From Panorpa germanica (taxonomy: Eukaryota > Arthropoda > Insecta > Mecoptera > Panorpidae), in NCBI GenBank assembly GCA_963678705.1, contig OY783214.1, positions 16,368,001 through 16,432,000 on the forward strand: 64,000 bases of DNA, written 5' to 3'. Positions 50,161 through 62,347 of the stretch are shown one piece after another (the first letter of the stretch is position 1; every line of letters begins with the position of its first letter). The notes under the pieces were generated by a model. It had not been told where the DNA came from and searched no databases. It saw only the letters and a program-made list of their open reading frames with translations. The translations under genes and the position numbers were made by a program.

Positions 50161-53100
50161 GGCCACGAACCATTTAACAAAATGTACTCATTACATTTTG
50201 GCTATTTTGTTTACATGCAGACACAAACGTTCTCCTCCACACACACACATACACATAGGCAGATTCGGATAGAGAAACCAGAACGACAAACCGCGAAAAA
50301 TATGTGCGGGGAATTATTTAAATGGTCATTGTAGTCAACAAAAACTAAAAAGTTGGGAAAATGTAAATAAGCCATGAATATTAAGGATCACTCACGAGTT
50401 TGTCGCAGAAAGATTGATTCAATATTAACTAAACAGGGTAGACGAATTCTTGGGCGTTAGACTTTAAGTATAAAAAATTGTCAACTACTTAAATAGTTTA
50501 AAAATACACAAATTGGTAAGAATTGATATAAATTTTAAGAAGTGTTTCTGCTTAATGTATTAACAGTATTCACAATAAAATTGTTCGAGTCATTACATTC
50601 CTCTTTTAAACTCCCATTTAATATAACACCTGGCCCTTTAATGGTAGGTGGCTGGGAGTCTCTAATGGGAGGAAGGGGTGTATATAGACGCATCACCGAG
50701 AGACATTTGAGGTGTTATGAGTCGGAACATTTGAACAACTGGAAAACTAACCACCAAACACCAACCCTTTCCAAACAACTCCCTTCCCACTACCCCCAAT
50801 CGCCCCCTCCCACAACCGGGCTGCGGTAGCCATGAAAACACAACTAAATATTGTATCAAAAAACATTCCTGAACATAACCTCAACCATTCCAAACGGGAC
50901 GAGACTCTGTGTTGTAATACGGGTTTTGGACAGGACTAGGGGAAGGAGTAGGAGGAGTGAGTGGTCAAATAGGGTAATACGGTGCAATTTGTAGCAATGT
51001 ATGGTTTTTGTAATTGTCTAATTATATTTATTTTGTGTGTGTAGTTCACATTTGTATTATGTGATTTTCTTTTTATTAGTTATTTTAGGAGATTTTTTTT
51101 TTGGTTAAATTCTATGTCATAGGCGTACGCATCGGAAGGTAACTAACTGGCTGTTACCTTTAGTAAGAATAGAAAATATCACTGGATAAAATCAAATCTA
51201 TAGTTACTATACTTCTTACTGTTCATGGAATATTGCATATACTGTACATAGAAAACAACGATATCACTTTATTATAATCCTAATTTATGTGTATTAAAAA
51301 TAAAACAAATTCATATTTTACTTATAATTTCAACAGACTATTTCAATGTTCTTTTCACTAACATTATGTTTCACAGCATCTTGAACATTTTTCAAAGTAG
51401 TTTTGAGTAATTTCCAAATATATGCACTGTTGTCGCCATATTTGTGCATGCAATACTACTAGTATAGTTATGAAAGGCGATCGTTTGCAAACAAATTTGC
51501 ATATAAGTGGGAATCTTTGCAACAACTTTACAGACAATCGCTTATTTTACGGCCCCTAATAATATTTACTATTATCAAGTTTTGTATGTGCGAGCAGACT
51601 ATTTTAAATGACAATTTTCATATTTCGTGTTTGCCAAATAGTGGTGTCAAAGTGTATACTATTATTATTTTCCGTCTAATATTCGAAATTATGTTTTATT
51701 AATACTTTAGCTGTTAGCTTTTGTATAGTGATTTATATGATAGAATCTATTCGAAGTTTCTGTTTTATTGTGATTAAAGTAACATTTACCACCAACGAAT
51801 AAACTTCACTAAATCGTTGCTTTGTAGTAAAACTTTCTGATAAACGTAGTACGCTTGAGCATTTACAGTTTCCGTCAAAATCCATAGTAGTTTTATTTAT
51901 TCACCTGCAGAAAGTCAATTCAAAGGTTACAAAAACACAAACTTGCACCATTATCTGAGTAAAAGCATATAAAGTAATCATTTTGCACCCCACTATTATA
52001 CAATAAGATTCCAGGCCTCGGATATTAATTTTATTTATTCAAATATATTTCAGTCTTAGTATTTCAGTGAGTATATTCTTTAGTCTTTATTACTTTTTGC
52101 TACATATAGCATTCAGCATTGCATTTCCACATTTCCACACTGTACTGAGTCTTAGTGAAGAAATGGAGTGGGGTATGGTCGTGTGAGGGTGGAAATCTGA
52201 ACTAGTTTTCTTCCTATTTCAAATATAATAAAAATTATATTGTGATATCACTCGTTGCCAAATTGCATCATCGTCTAACGGCAAAACCCGAAGACTAACG
52301 CCATCTTTTGTAAGAAAAGTAATGAAGACAATATCATTAAAGAATACCAATTGTAATATTAATGGTTCCAGAAGCTATATAAGAATAACTATGTCCACTG
52401 CCTAAATGTCTACCGTCGATTTACGTATAAGGCTTGGTGAGTCTTCAAATTGTTATTATAACCGAAGCTATTGTTTTAGCAAACACATATTTGTAGAAAC
52501 ACATCACGAAAATTATTTGTTCTATTTTGCATACGAAAAATTACTGTGACATTTCAAATATCAATTTTCACTTGAGTCATAAATCGCTAAAATATTTTCC
52601 GTGGGATATGCTACTCCTATAAGAATTTAACTTTCATCTAAGACTATAATCTATTTTCTAAACATATATTTGTGGCCAACTAGTGTATGCATAAGATTTG
52701 CCACACCACTTTTCCCCACATTGACAACTATCATCCTTCCGTTTCACCTACATCTCTCTTTTCTTTCTCGCAATATCTCCTCCACACCTACTCGACTTTC
52801 CAATTTCTCGCAATTTTCTTTAATATTAATTCTGTTTTAAAAATAATGTGATCTGCATATCTCAATCTATTCGAGTCCGTGGCCATTTCAAATCCACTAA
52901 TCCTTAGTGTTGATAGTTCCCGCATATATCACCTACGTGCCAAATAATTGTTTTTGCCAAGTTATTCCTATTGCCTGGTGAGTACCGACCGCCCGTCGCA
53001 CCAACGTTTCTAGCAGCTATCTTCACGACATAATTTATTGTAATTGTTTGGGATTTTGTTTGTGATCTTCTAGTACTTTGGTAGTGGTACCCACAGATCG

Positions 53101-56100
53101 CGAACTCTGGTGCTCTCAGAATGCGTGGATGCGTATCAATATGCACTTTGCAATGCGTGCCGCGAAATATGAAATGTTATTGCATTTAAATTTAAGATGA
53201 TCATTATTTTATTAAGCATTCATGAATCATTTTAACGGCCCACTTAAAAATATATTTGGTTTGAGTTAATAAGTGTTAACACGAAACAGATGATTTTCTA
53301 TCTGTTGGCCACCTTTGAGTGGTTTCGAAGATTTAAAATAGCATACAGGTAGTGGTAGCTACTTAAACCTGAAGACAAGACTATTAAACGTATAGGTAGT
53401 TTGGTTTCCGCATGAAGATTACTTTAGTTGGAAGATAGAATTTGGAAACCTAAAAAATAAAAGAACCACTCCGCTTAAACAGTATATCGCAATAAACAAT
53501 AAAAAGGCAGTATAATGAACTAGCTATAATCTGTCCACGCGTACAGCCATCAAGCCATCAAGTACAATTAGTTTTCTCTATGAATACAGTATGATTCAGC
53601 AACTTCATCAATCCATGCTAAAACGGATAAGTTTTGATTAATACGCAGGCTTTGAGATCAGGATATTTTTGAGAGTTTGGGAGTGTCTTATGCATTCCTG
53701 ACTGTAACCCGATCTGGATGCTGCTGGTATAGATCAAGCAGATCTCTGTACTGACTTAATATCGGCTCTTTATATACATCTATAATATGTCCAATCGCTT
53801 CACCTTCGTTTCTATTTATTATTAGCAAAGTACGCAGTGCAGTGGTGTCGCCCAACAGGTCACTTACTCAAAAACAGTTCACACCCAGTATTCCGAACCA
53901 AATATTTGTAGCATTTGCATATGAACCATAAAACAACTTATGTTAAAATGGTGTAAAATCGTTTGAGTAATATATAATGTTTATTTGTGGCTGTGGTCAA
54001 AACATTGCAATCGATTTTAAAGCATTTCTTGATAATCTATTGAACTTAAATTATACACACACACTCTTTATGGATATTTATGCAACTTTATGCAATATGA
54101 TTCCATTAAAAAAAAACTAGATGCAGAATTAAAAAAAAGATTACTACCAGCACTATTTATTTCGAACTGAGTCTACTACTAGTGATTAAATCGAATGTAG
54201 AATACTAAAATATACTAGCAAAATGCTGTTGCTAAAAGACACTTAAAAGAGATCGATTCCTCAATCGTCTGTGCTTTTATATCACATTTAAAAAAATTCT
54301 TTACACTTAAATATTTCTTTTAACTATTAGATAATTAACTATTGTAGTTTACATACTATTTAGTAAATTTTGTGACACTGAACTACTGGCTTGTGAGATC
54401 CAGTGATCCACTACTTAAAATTAACAACAATTGCAGAGCTATGTAATAATTGTATAGCTTATTTATAAAGATATTTAAGTGCAGATAAATCTTTTATGTA
54501 CGTAGCTGTTGCGAATACCAGGAGTTTACTGCATTTAGTTAACTCATAATGTTTTATATATAGATTGGCATGTCACTATATATGTGTCGTAGACGTGCAC
54601 GGCAACACACAGGACAACATAAATCTTGTAAACAGTTGTGGACAAAAGCAACACAAATGCACTTTTGGTACAGATGAAGAGAATATCCCCGTAAACCAGC
54701 TTCACCTCTCCCCGCCCCTTTTCTAATCCGTTACACATACCGATGACAGAGAGTTTGACAAGAGTAAGATAATACTGAAAGAGTATTGTGGGTGAGTGAG
54801 TGGGAGACAGACAGTTAGATTAATGTCTAATGGTATTACTAAGTAATGGTATCGATTACGTGAATTAGCAATACAAATTATATTGAATTTAATTTGTTGC
54901 TATTTATTTGTTACAGTGTGAGTTGAATATTAAAAATCCTTATTAAAAACGTTTAACTGAATACACCTCTGGATGCAGTAGTGCAATCTGCAAGACGAGA
55001 CCGTGATTGAAATATTATTATAGCCAATAATCTATACCTTCTATCTATACTATATACCTCAGGTATCGACGATGCCGTGAATTGAAAAGTTCGCTTACCC
55101 CGCTCTACCTCCCACCACCCCGACCGTCAATGACTGATCATTATTGTAAAAAGCCGCTCTGTAATTTAACGTAAAAAAAATATAATAATTGAGCCCGTGA
55201 CATAAACGGGAGTGGATTATTTATTATACATTATCAGCGCTGGAGACTGAAGGAATAGTGAACACTGGAGAACTCCAGGTTGTTCCAATTCCAGATATCA
55301 ATGTGCGTGCGTGTATGTGTGTCTCTGGACAATAAGAACAGTTTATCAATCACATCACTCATCGGTGTTTAATTGCAAATCATTTCACAATAAAACTATC
55401 TTCCGTTTATTATTTTATTGATTTAATGCACAGTTCGGGTGCGTCTTGAATGTTTATATTTTGATGTCATTCTTAAACCTTGGGGTCGACCTTGAAATTT
55501 GTATGTACCATGTCAAATCTAGTATAAATTTGTCACAAATTACATTCATCCATATTATTTCTATAAATTACTCATGTTTAAGGCAGAAGCAATTATGTAA
55601 CCCACCCTCCTTCATAGAGATGAATTGTATAGTGATAAAATAGCCTGCAACTATTTACCACAATCCGAAATCACGGAATACAGGTGTTTTACTATACCGA
55701 TATTACCCATGCTGCTCCGCGACTAGTTTATCGTTCTTGTTCTTGAACTTCTCATCCTTTCCTCGTTGTATCTGCAAGTCAACACTCTTCTACTTTTTTT
55801 GCAACGTACTACTGAATTGAGTTACCCTTGTGTCAGATTCGACTTCGCCCCACTTCTTCCCCCACCTAATATTAGCGCCGGAAAATTTATGTGGAGTGAT
55901 ACTTCGTATAAGTCTATTATGTAATATACTCTATGTATGTATATGTACTTGTATATATTATATATTTAAGTTCCTATCTAATAAAATAAAAGAATGTGTT
56001 CAAATCAATTAAAAAAAATCTGAATAGGTATTTAATATATTATAATAACCATGTACAAATAAAAATATTTTTTCTCTCTCACATTTAAACAATAAAATCA

Positions 56101-56347
56101 AATAAACGAAAGTGACAGCAATAGTTTGAATTGTTTTTACACGTTTACATATTATAGTATTTTAATGTGTTGTTCTTCTGTAGTATAATGTATGAAATCG
56201 GTATAAACATTTAATTTACATATGTGTAAAAGAGACAACACTATACATTTATCATTCTATTTCATTTTAATAGTAAATGGCCACACAAGATGTGAATTCA
56301 ATGGTTGTTGCATACCGTAAACTTTAAATCTGGCGAGGAGTATCCAC

Positions 56348-56370
56348 TACCCAGTACCCAGTACCCAGGA
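56348..56370 (+). repeat. Short tandem repeat of CCCAGTA
   Basis: Three units of cccagta within tacccagtacccagtaccca, followed by an imperfect inverted ccagga/cctgg. No further structure seen. Confidence 0.6.
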
Positions 56371-57110
56371 CCTGGCCTTGCTCAACAGACAAGATACTGT
56401 ACTGACACTGCTCTTTTCTGCTTTAAGATCTCGCACGAGAGTTATTAAAAAAATTGATATTTACATATTTGTCATAGTTACCCATATTATGCAGCATAGC
56501 TTGAACGGCGTGTTATCTGTGTAATTGTATGTTTTGTTTTGAATCCACCTAGCCAGTGGCGGATTACATTTTTGGCGGAAATATTCACGGGGCTACAGTT
56601 GAAGTCTCAGAAAAACAAAGCTTCATTATATACCATTACTTAAACTATGACCACACGTTTTCACGTTCTCAAAGTACATTTAACGTCCAACAAAGGATGA
56701 GTTCCTCCACCTCTGCTTAACTTCACCGGTATTAGTTAAAGGTCACTCGCACCAACTAGGGCATTTACGATGAATGTTTGATTCTAACTGTAGCAGTCGA
56801 AACATATATAAATGGTTTCATCATGAAGCAGTTCAAAACAAAAAAGAGGAAGAGAAGCAAAAACTAAAATTATTATCGTAGTAGGTCTGAGACTTATCGG
56901 TCAGTGCGTCACTGGATTCAACCAACATAAAGCTCGGCATTTGGGTTGTAAATATTTGGTTAAGGTTTATAAGGTCATAAACATTTTAGTTAAAATATTT
57001 TGATTGTTTTTAGTTGTTAATTATAAATTACTCACACACTCGCATATACAGTCAGGCCCGTGCCAAAAACAATCGCTTTACAATTATATTATAACTTTAA
57101 AAAATATTTA

Positions 57111-57160
57111 ATTTATGTAACGACGGCCTATTTCCGATGCTGAGTCCTATCATCGATGAC
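57111..57160 (-). repeat. Retroposon-tail-like dispersed repeat, copy D
   Basis: On the minus strand this reads gatgataggactcagcatcg followed by gaaataggccgtcgttacat and aaatt. It is the only copy in the opposite orientation, which argues against one large local duplication and for independent insertions. Confidence 0.65.
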
Positions 57161-58680
57161 TTTATACTATGTAGATCCAAATGTTCATTTTCTAAATGGC
57201 AATCAACTGTACTATTTTTAAATTTATTAATTTATATACCTACTGGGCGAAAATATTGCGCACAGAAAATATAGCGCTGGTTCAGGAATCGAAACTGAAA
57301 CACAATAGCAAATCTTAAAGTAAATACTAAATATTAACTCATTATTGTTAACAGTGTTGGAAACATTATTATTTTCAATCGTGATCGATTAGAAAAGATG
57401 TTTTGAAATGATTATTGAGTGTGATCCAAGATTTAGTTCTGGTGCAGCCTATAAACGAGAAACTGCGCATGCGCAATACGAGTATATCTTGTACATTAGA
57501 ACCTCAGGCTCAAGCTGAAGAGAAATACCAAGTAAGGGAATCACGGTTAAACACGTATTAATGAATATTGATTTTACAGATTTTACGAACAATGCATCAG
57601 TCAGTGTTTCCTGTTGACAATAACGTATTTGATTTCCATTAGGTTATCCTCAAGTACTATCAGTACGTACCTAAAGCTAATGCACATTCTACATGTCGAA
57701 ATAAATTACCGCCAACTTATTTCAATGACATAGAATGTGTTTAGAATTTGTTCACCCTGGAATGGATGTTTATTTTTTTTTTTATTTAATTTTTTGTTTT
57801 AATGTTGGTACTTTATATGTTTCTGTAATACTGATAGACTCGCTCGAGAAAACACAAGATTTATTAACTTTTAGTTGTAATTTATAAAATACTATCACAG
57901 ATTGTATAAATGTCCAAACTCTTATTTATGGGGATACATTTCATAAAATATATTAATACTAATTCAAATACCAACCAACTGTTTTAGAATTAAAAGAATT
58001 TTTTTATTAATTTAATAGAGGGACTAATTGCTGGCAATGTCAAAGTGACTAATTGCTATTGGGATTTAATCTATGGGGTCTACAGATCCATCGAAATTCA
58101 AAATTGTTATAAAAGCTTTTTCAGAATTCGACTTCAGTTTATTACTCATTAGATATCCAGAATTCGACCGGTTTGATACGATCTGATTCGATTTCAAAGT
58201 GTACAGCGAATTATCTGTGGACGTATGAAATCTAAATTGAACTTTTTAGAATCAAGATTCTTCTTTAATTAATCAGCTCCATCTATACTTCACCTTTAAT
58301 ATTCATACAAAGCATGACGAAAATGAAACAAATCAAATGTTAAATCTTCCCGACACGTTGTGCGAGTACATTATCCCGTAATTCCAGGATGTTCCTTTTC
58401 TTAACCTGTATTTGTTCATCCCGACCCCCGACTTCACGCATTCCTTTATTTATTTATCCAAATTATTCAAATTGTTTATTGAATCCGTTGCGTCTTCCCA
58501 ATTCCATTCTTCTTCTTATTACTTTTATAAATGATTCGTTATACTGAAATTATTTTTGGTTTTTTTTTGATGGATCAAACATCTCAAACATCAGGCTTGA
58601 AGCCATTGGGGCATCGGGGCATCAAGGCAGGCAGATCGTTGTATTTTTTGATTAATGATTTTTATCAATACAAGTAGCGG

Positions 58681-58688
58681 TGACGTCA
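58681..58688. promoter_or_regulatory. CRE palindrome TGACGTCA
   Basis: Perfect palindrome inside cggtgacgtcattaac in the upstream flank. Confidence 0.3.
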
Positions 58689-61600
58689 TTAACAATATTA
58701 TTTTGTTAACAGAAATCTCAAACAACAATACGTCCTGGACAAAGGTTCATCAACTTATAAACAGAGATTCTCAAAGTGTGAAAGACGTGTTACATTTGCA
58801 AAGAGGGGATTGATAAACTCATACTTATCGCAGAAGTTTCTTAATATGAGCGGTTAAAGAATAACAGTAAATCGATCGTCCTGAATATTAAGAAGTCAAC
58901 TTACGAGTTATCTCAGTATTGAATCAGATAGGAGATGCCATTTTTTTGAATTGTCTTTTCAATGAACTGGAAGATCGATATACACCTATTTCAATTTTCA
59001 CTCTGTCCAGTGAAATAAATGATATGTGTGGCGTATTACCTTTATTTGATGTTGGAACCGATCGGTGGGGATGAAGTGAAGAGGAAGGTTGGTAGACAGT
59101 AGTTTGTTATTGTTGGCGAAGGTAGGGGGTAGTTATTCTGCTATTCAGCACTATTGTACTCTTGTAGAATGTCTTATTTAATTTATGTCTATCTTCAATC
59201 CATCAATTTAATGTTTATGGTTTTTTGGTTGTCGAACAACGGGGCGGGGCGTCTTCGGTGTTGGTCAAATTCGGTTGATTCTTTTATGACTGCTTTGAAC
59301 TTCGTCTACTCTTTATATGACTGATACGTCATTATCCTTTTTATATTATCATTATGTGTATCGTCTTATTTCGTATATAAACTAAGACCTATCTCGTACT
59401 AACAAGAACAAACCACAAAATTGAATGGATCTTATGAAGTAGAGAGGACCAACTACTTCAACTAGTTTTTGATCAAGAAAGGGGGATCCAACAAGTGTAA
59501 CAAGACGTAACAAAGAATAGGGAAGATATACAAGCTTTGTGACATGACATCTAACCTAAAGTTTGATTTCCAAAAAAGGAAAAAGACCCCATAGTAGGAG
59601 TCTAAACGAAGAAACATTTCAATCAGCATTGGATTTTTGATTTAGCTGGGTATAGCTTGACTAATGTCCTTTCTTCGGACGCCTCTGGGTTTCAGTGTTA
59701 TTTAAAATTGTCATAATTTATTAAAATCATTATTTTATATGATCTTTATCAATAGCTCATCAATAAAATTGAAAAATAACAAAGTAAACTCTTTCAAATT
59801 CTGTGGAAGCCATATTTCATTCCTCGCCACTCTTACTCCTCCCTCTCTACCGTCCAGCATTCCACCAACTTACTTTAATATCTGTGACGGATTTAGGGCT
59901 CTCAATATATAAGAAGTTACTTCAACTTTTAATATTTTATTTGAAGTGATTTTAAAAATTAAATAAACAACAAATAAAAATGAATCTTCAATGACAGTTC
60001 AATGTCAGACGATATTTATTTTACTTTTTCAAGTGCATTGTGTTTCTTACATAATTATATATGTATAAGGTGTTAAGTGCATTACAGTAAATATTTACTG
60101 CTAAAAGAAATCGTCGCAGTGATGTTTTAGTCAAATAAAAAGAATTGGAAACGTATTTTATTATTCGTTGATACTTTTTCATGCACATAATATTACTAAA
60201 CACAACCTATTTTTTATGGGATTCTCCATCATACTTTTCAAGATAGACATCAATGTGGCAAACACCCTGTGCACTACGGCCTTCATATAACATAAAGCAA
60301 TAAACAGGTTAACTACCTCCATCCTTTTTCCTCATTACCGATTCAGATAGGTACATCTCACTCTCTCTCCAATACAAATCACACATATTCAAAGATTAAA
60401 GATTTATTGCTACATTATATTGTTGTATATAACTGCATGTTAGCGATTTTATTAGCATTTTATTTTGTTTTAATTTTTTAGTTGTCAAAGAACCCACAAG
60501 CAAATGTTTTGCCATTTAAAATACTATTCGATAATGTTGATGTCTGGATGTAGCTAGCAAAGATCCTGTGGGATTTACAAGGATGCATTACCGATCATTT
60601 TAACGTACTTATAGTCATTTATCAAATATGTGTTATATAAAAGTTATGCAGAGCCTGAATTGACTGTAATAGAATTGATTCCAGAGCAGATTTTGGTCAG
60701 AGATGGTTACATATGCAAAAGTCGTCAGGGTCGACAAGATAAGGTACAGAAAAATTGGTTGTGTCTAAGAATTTTAGGGGCTTGGTCACGTGTTGTGGGA
60801 TTAGGTTGAAAACTAATTGGTTTTTTCATTTTAGATGATTCAGTCCAGAGATATCGTGGTCAACGCAAGGAGCCTTTTTTGAGAGGAGCTCCGGGAGATC
60901 AGCTATAGCAGCAGATCAGCTAAAAGTTACCATAATATGTGTACAAATTTTTACATTAATACATTAAAAAGTCTTCTCAAGAAAAGTTCTTGAAAAATCT
61001 GTTTTTTTTGGGCCTTATAACTATATATAACCCCTTAGCTACGTAATTTATCCATTTATTTTATATGGAAACAATTAAAACATTTTACAGAATAAGAAAC
61101 AACATATGGCTTTTCATTTTTACCCAATAATTGTCAAATAGTTTTGTTAACAGAAATCACAAAATTTCTACCGGATTTAATAGAAAAAAGTACGTTCTAT
61201 TCGAGTGAAAGCTATGTTAGGCTAAATGAAGGAAGGGAAGAAATTTAAAGAATTCAAACTAGAATCACGTGGTTTAAGGATGACTTATTAGAAGCCTTAT
61301 TAAGAAGATTAACAATTGAATTATTATTTACATAAAGTTTGCACTGGATTATCTGCAATAATGCTGATGCTGACCTGTCTGTATCCAATGGATGCTGCAA
61401 TGGATATTTGTGGTGTGGTATGGTGTGTTCAGATAACACCAAAGCACCGAATTAATCCATAACCTCTGAGATTGAATATAAATCTTTAAAGTAACAAATG
61501 GTCATGTCTTTAAAGCCGTGTAATGCATATTACACGGGACATGCATTGATATATGTCCACAGATACTACACAAAGTATTTTATTTTTATTCTCTCGCTGC

Positions 61601-62163
61601 ATAGCTGCATAAGCTGCATCTCTTAGTCCTATGATGTCCGGTGTTCGGTCTCCATTCTTCTTCACCATTTATATTATATTATCTTTGCACTTTTATTTTA
61701 TTTTTTTTAATTTTTATTTTCCAATTTTTATATATTAATAATTATTTATTTTTCTTTGCTTTAATGAATAATGCCAGAGGTGGAACTGACGAACAACAAT
61801 ACCTTTTACTTCAGTGAAAGAAAAAAAGGTATTTTTAAAATTTTGTAATTCTTGAAAAGGTCTTCATAAGAAGTTTTACGCATCTTGTAATCAAGAAAAC
61901 AGTAAACGTTCACAAAACGTTATATATTAGGTAAAAACTTTTACGTAATAATTTACTTTTCTTATCTTGGATAAACTTTATATACACATAACTGCGTTTA
62001 GCTGGATTTACTTCCTAGCTTTAATGATTCTTTTATTGATTTGACAAGTATTAATTGCGTTTAAGATCTTTAAAAAGAAAAACTACATTCAACAAAATTC
62101 GTCTTAATATTGCTGCAATTTATTAAAATAATATCATGTCTTCAAATACCCAATTCACCCCTG

Positions 62164-62347
62164 ACAGCTAATGACTTTGACACATTAGTGTTTTTGAGAG
62201 CAATAGATTGCGATGGGCCTTCCCGCTGTCTTTTAGAACCGAATAGTGCGACTAGTTCATCAGCGGGGGGCGAGGATGTTGAACAGGGTTATCGAGGAGA
62301 AGGACAGAGCCCTACCGAGGCCCACTTCTATCTGACTTGATCTGATC
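62164..62347 (+). other. GC-rich exon-like segment
   Basis: A possible acceptor (ttcacccctgacag, ending 62163 or near) and a donor-like atcg|gtaagcg at 62347/62348 bracket about 185 bases that are clearly GC-richer than the flanks. A plus-strand frame reads through most of it (including LRAIDCDGPSRCLLEP and SAGGEDVEQGYRGEGQ) before stopping just ahead of the donor. No family is recognised. It could be a noncoding exon, a transposon fragment or part of a gene upstream of cut. Confidence 0.3.

Noticed and set aside
50542-50859. Overlapping open frames on both strands
   Set aside because: The plus frame starts at GTG; both frames come from a purine/pyrimidine-skewed stretch that lacks stops for compositional reasons.
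57268-57310. Possible further SINE head (ggttcaggaatcgaaactg)
   Set aside because: The similarity is limited to short words around a B-box-like motif; too weak to separate from chance.
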